53,485 bases of DNA. Origin: Bacteroidales bacterium (GTDB lineage Bacteria; Bacteroidota; Bacteroidia; Bacteroidales; Paludibacteraceae). Position 1 is the first letter of the stretch. Every line of letters starts with the position of its first letter. The stretch is from contig JAAYSS010000075.1 of the NCBI GenBank assembly GCA_012518275.1, forward strand, positions 1-53,485, in the 5' to 3' direction. The notes below the pieces were generated by a model. The model saw only the letters and a program-made list of their open reading frames with translations. It searched no databases and had not been told where the DNA came from. The position numbers were made by a program, and so were the translations under genes. Shown here piece by piece: positions 53,426-53,485 of this stretch.

Positions 53426-53485
53426 ATAAGTCAAGAAACAAAATTTGACATCAAAAAAATTAAATTATAACAAATAAAAATTTTA

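Noticed and set aside
1-53485. CRISPR array, integron or toxin-antitoxin pair
   Set aside because: No regularly spaced direct repeats, no integrase and no paired small genes of known type were seen.

Overview
The window looks like a chromosome segment from a Bacteroidota bacterium, most likely order Bacteroidales and an anaerobe. The base composition is AT-rich. Many genes are preceded by the Bacteroidota -7 promoter box TAnnTTTG rather than a sigma70 -10/-35 pair. Markers of the phylum include Rho with a long charged insertion, DUF2851, DUF2723, DUF4890 and DUF1846 proteins, a FadL/PorV-like barrel next to LptC, a four-subunit 2-oxoacid:ferredoxin oxidoreductase, a GlsB-like N-acyltransferase, and GH97 and IS30 remnants. 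Genus cannot be settled from the sequence alone.

Layout. 1-2.2 kb: a cut-off YqeY gene, a small unknown gene and a DUF1846 protein. 2.4-7.8 kb: one leftward operon of ECF S component, phosphoribosyltransferase, TonB-dependent receptor, Tat-signal DUF362 protein and a NapH-NapG-like fused polyferredoxin. 7.9-9.1 kb: tatA-tatC, directly upstream of that operon. 9.2-16.1 kb: lptC with an outer-membrane barrel gene, hisG, rho with a hairpin in its leader, and, rightward, a membrane PH-like protein and a VWA lipoprotein. 16.2-23.1 kb: carB behind a strongly structured leader, then mfd. 23.4-28.2 kb: aqpZ, a CDGSH protein, tRNA-Pro(GGG), then a decayed stretch (GH97 fragment, small lipoprotein, IS30 remnant), then a pyruvate carboxylase subunit B/oxaloacetate decarboxylase-alpha-like gene. 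28.4-36.0 kb: a DUF4890 protein and an envelope-type operon (DUF2723, polysaccharide deacetylase, DUF2851, Ig-like lipoprotein). 36.3-39.1 kb: korDABC. 39.2-41.3 kb: a secreted esterase and a GlsB-like acyltransferase. 41.3-42.4 kb: an accessory island without intact genes, holding a phage morphogenesis pseudogene and several hairpins. 42.4-53.2 kb: dnaX, a heavy-metal RND pump fused to its outer-membrane factor plus adaptor, alkaline phosphatase, and an SPFH/NfeD pair.

How parts fit together. The strongest candidate for an undescribed system is the 2.4-7.8 kb operon. It pairs uptake of an unknown ligand (TonB receptor, ECF S component) and a phosphoribosyltransferase with what looks like a quinol-to-periplasm electron route (NapH/NapG fusion) and a Tat-exported DUF362 protein. 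The tatAC genes that would export the latter two lie immediately upstream. KorABCD and the PycB-like protein fit anaerobic central metabolism. The metal pump operon is self-contained.

The visible -7 boxes also help set start codons: for yqfU-like DUF1846, tatA, mfd and alkaline phosphatase the longest reading frame begins in or upstream of the promoter, so a downstream start is preferred. All functional calls rest on reading motifs by eye; no database search was run.
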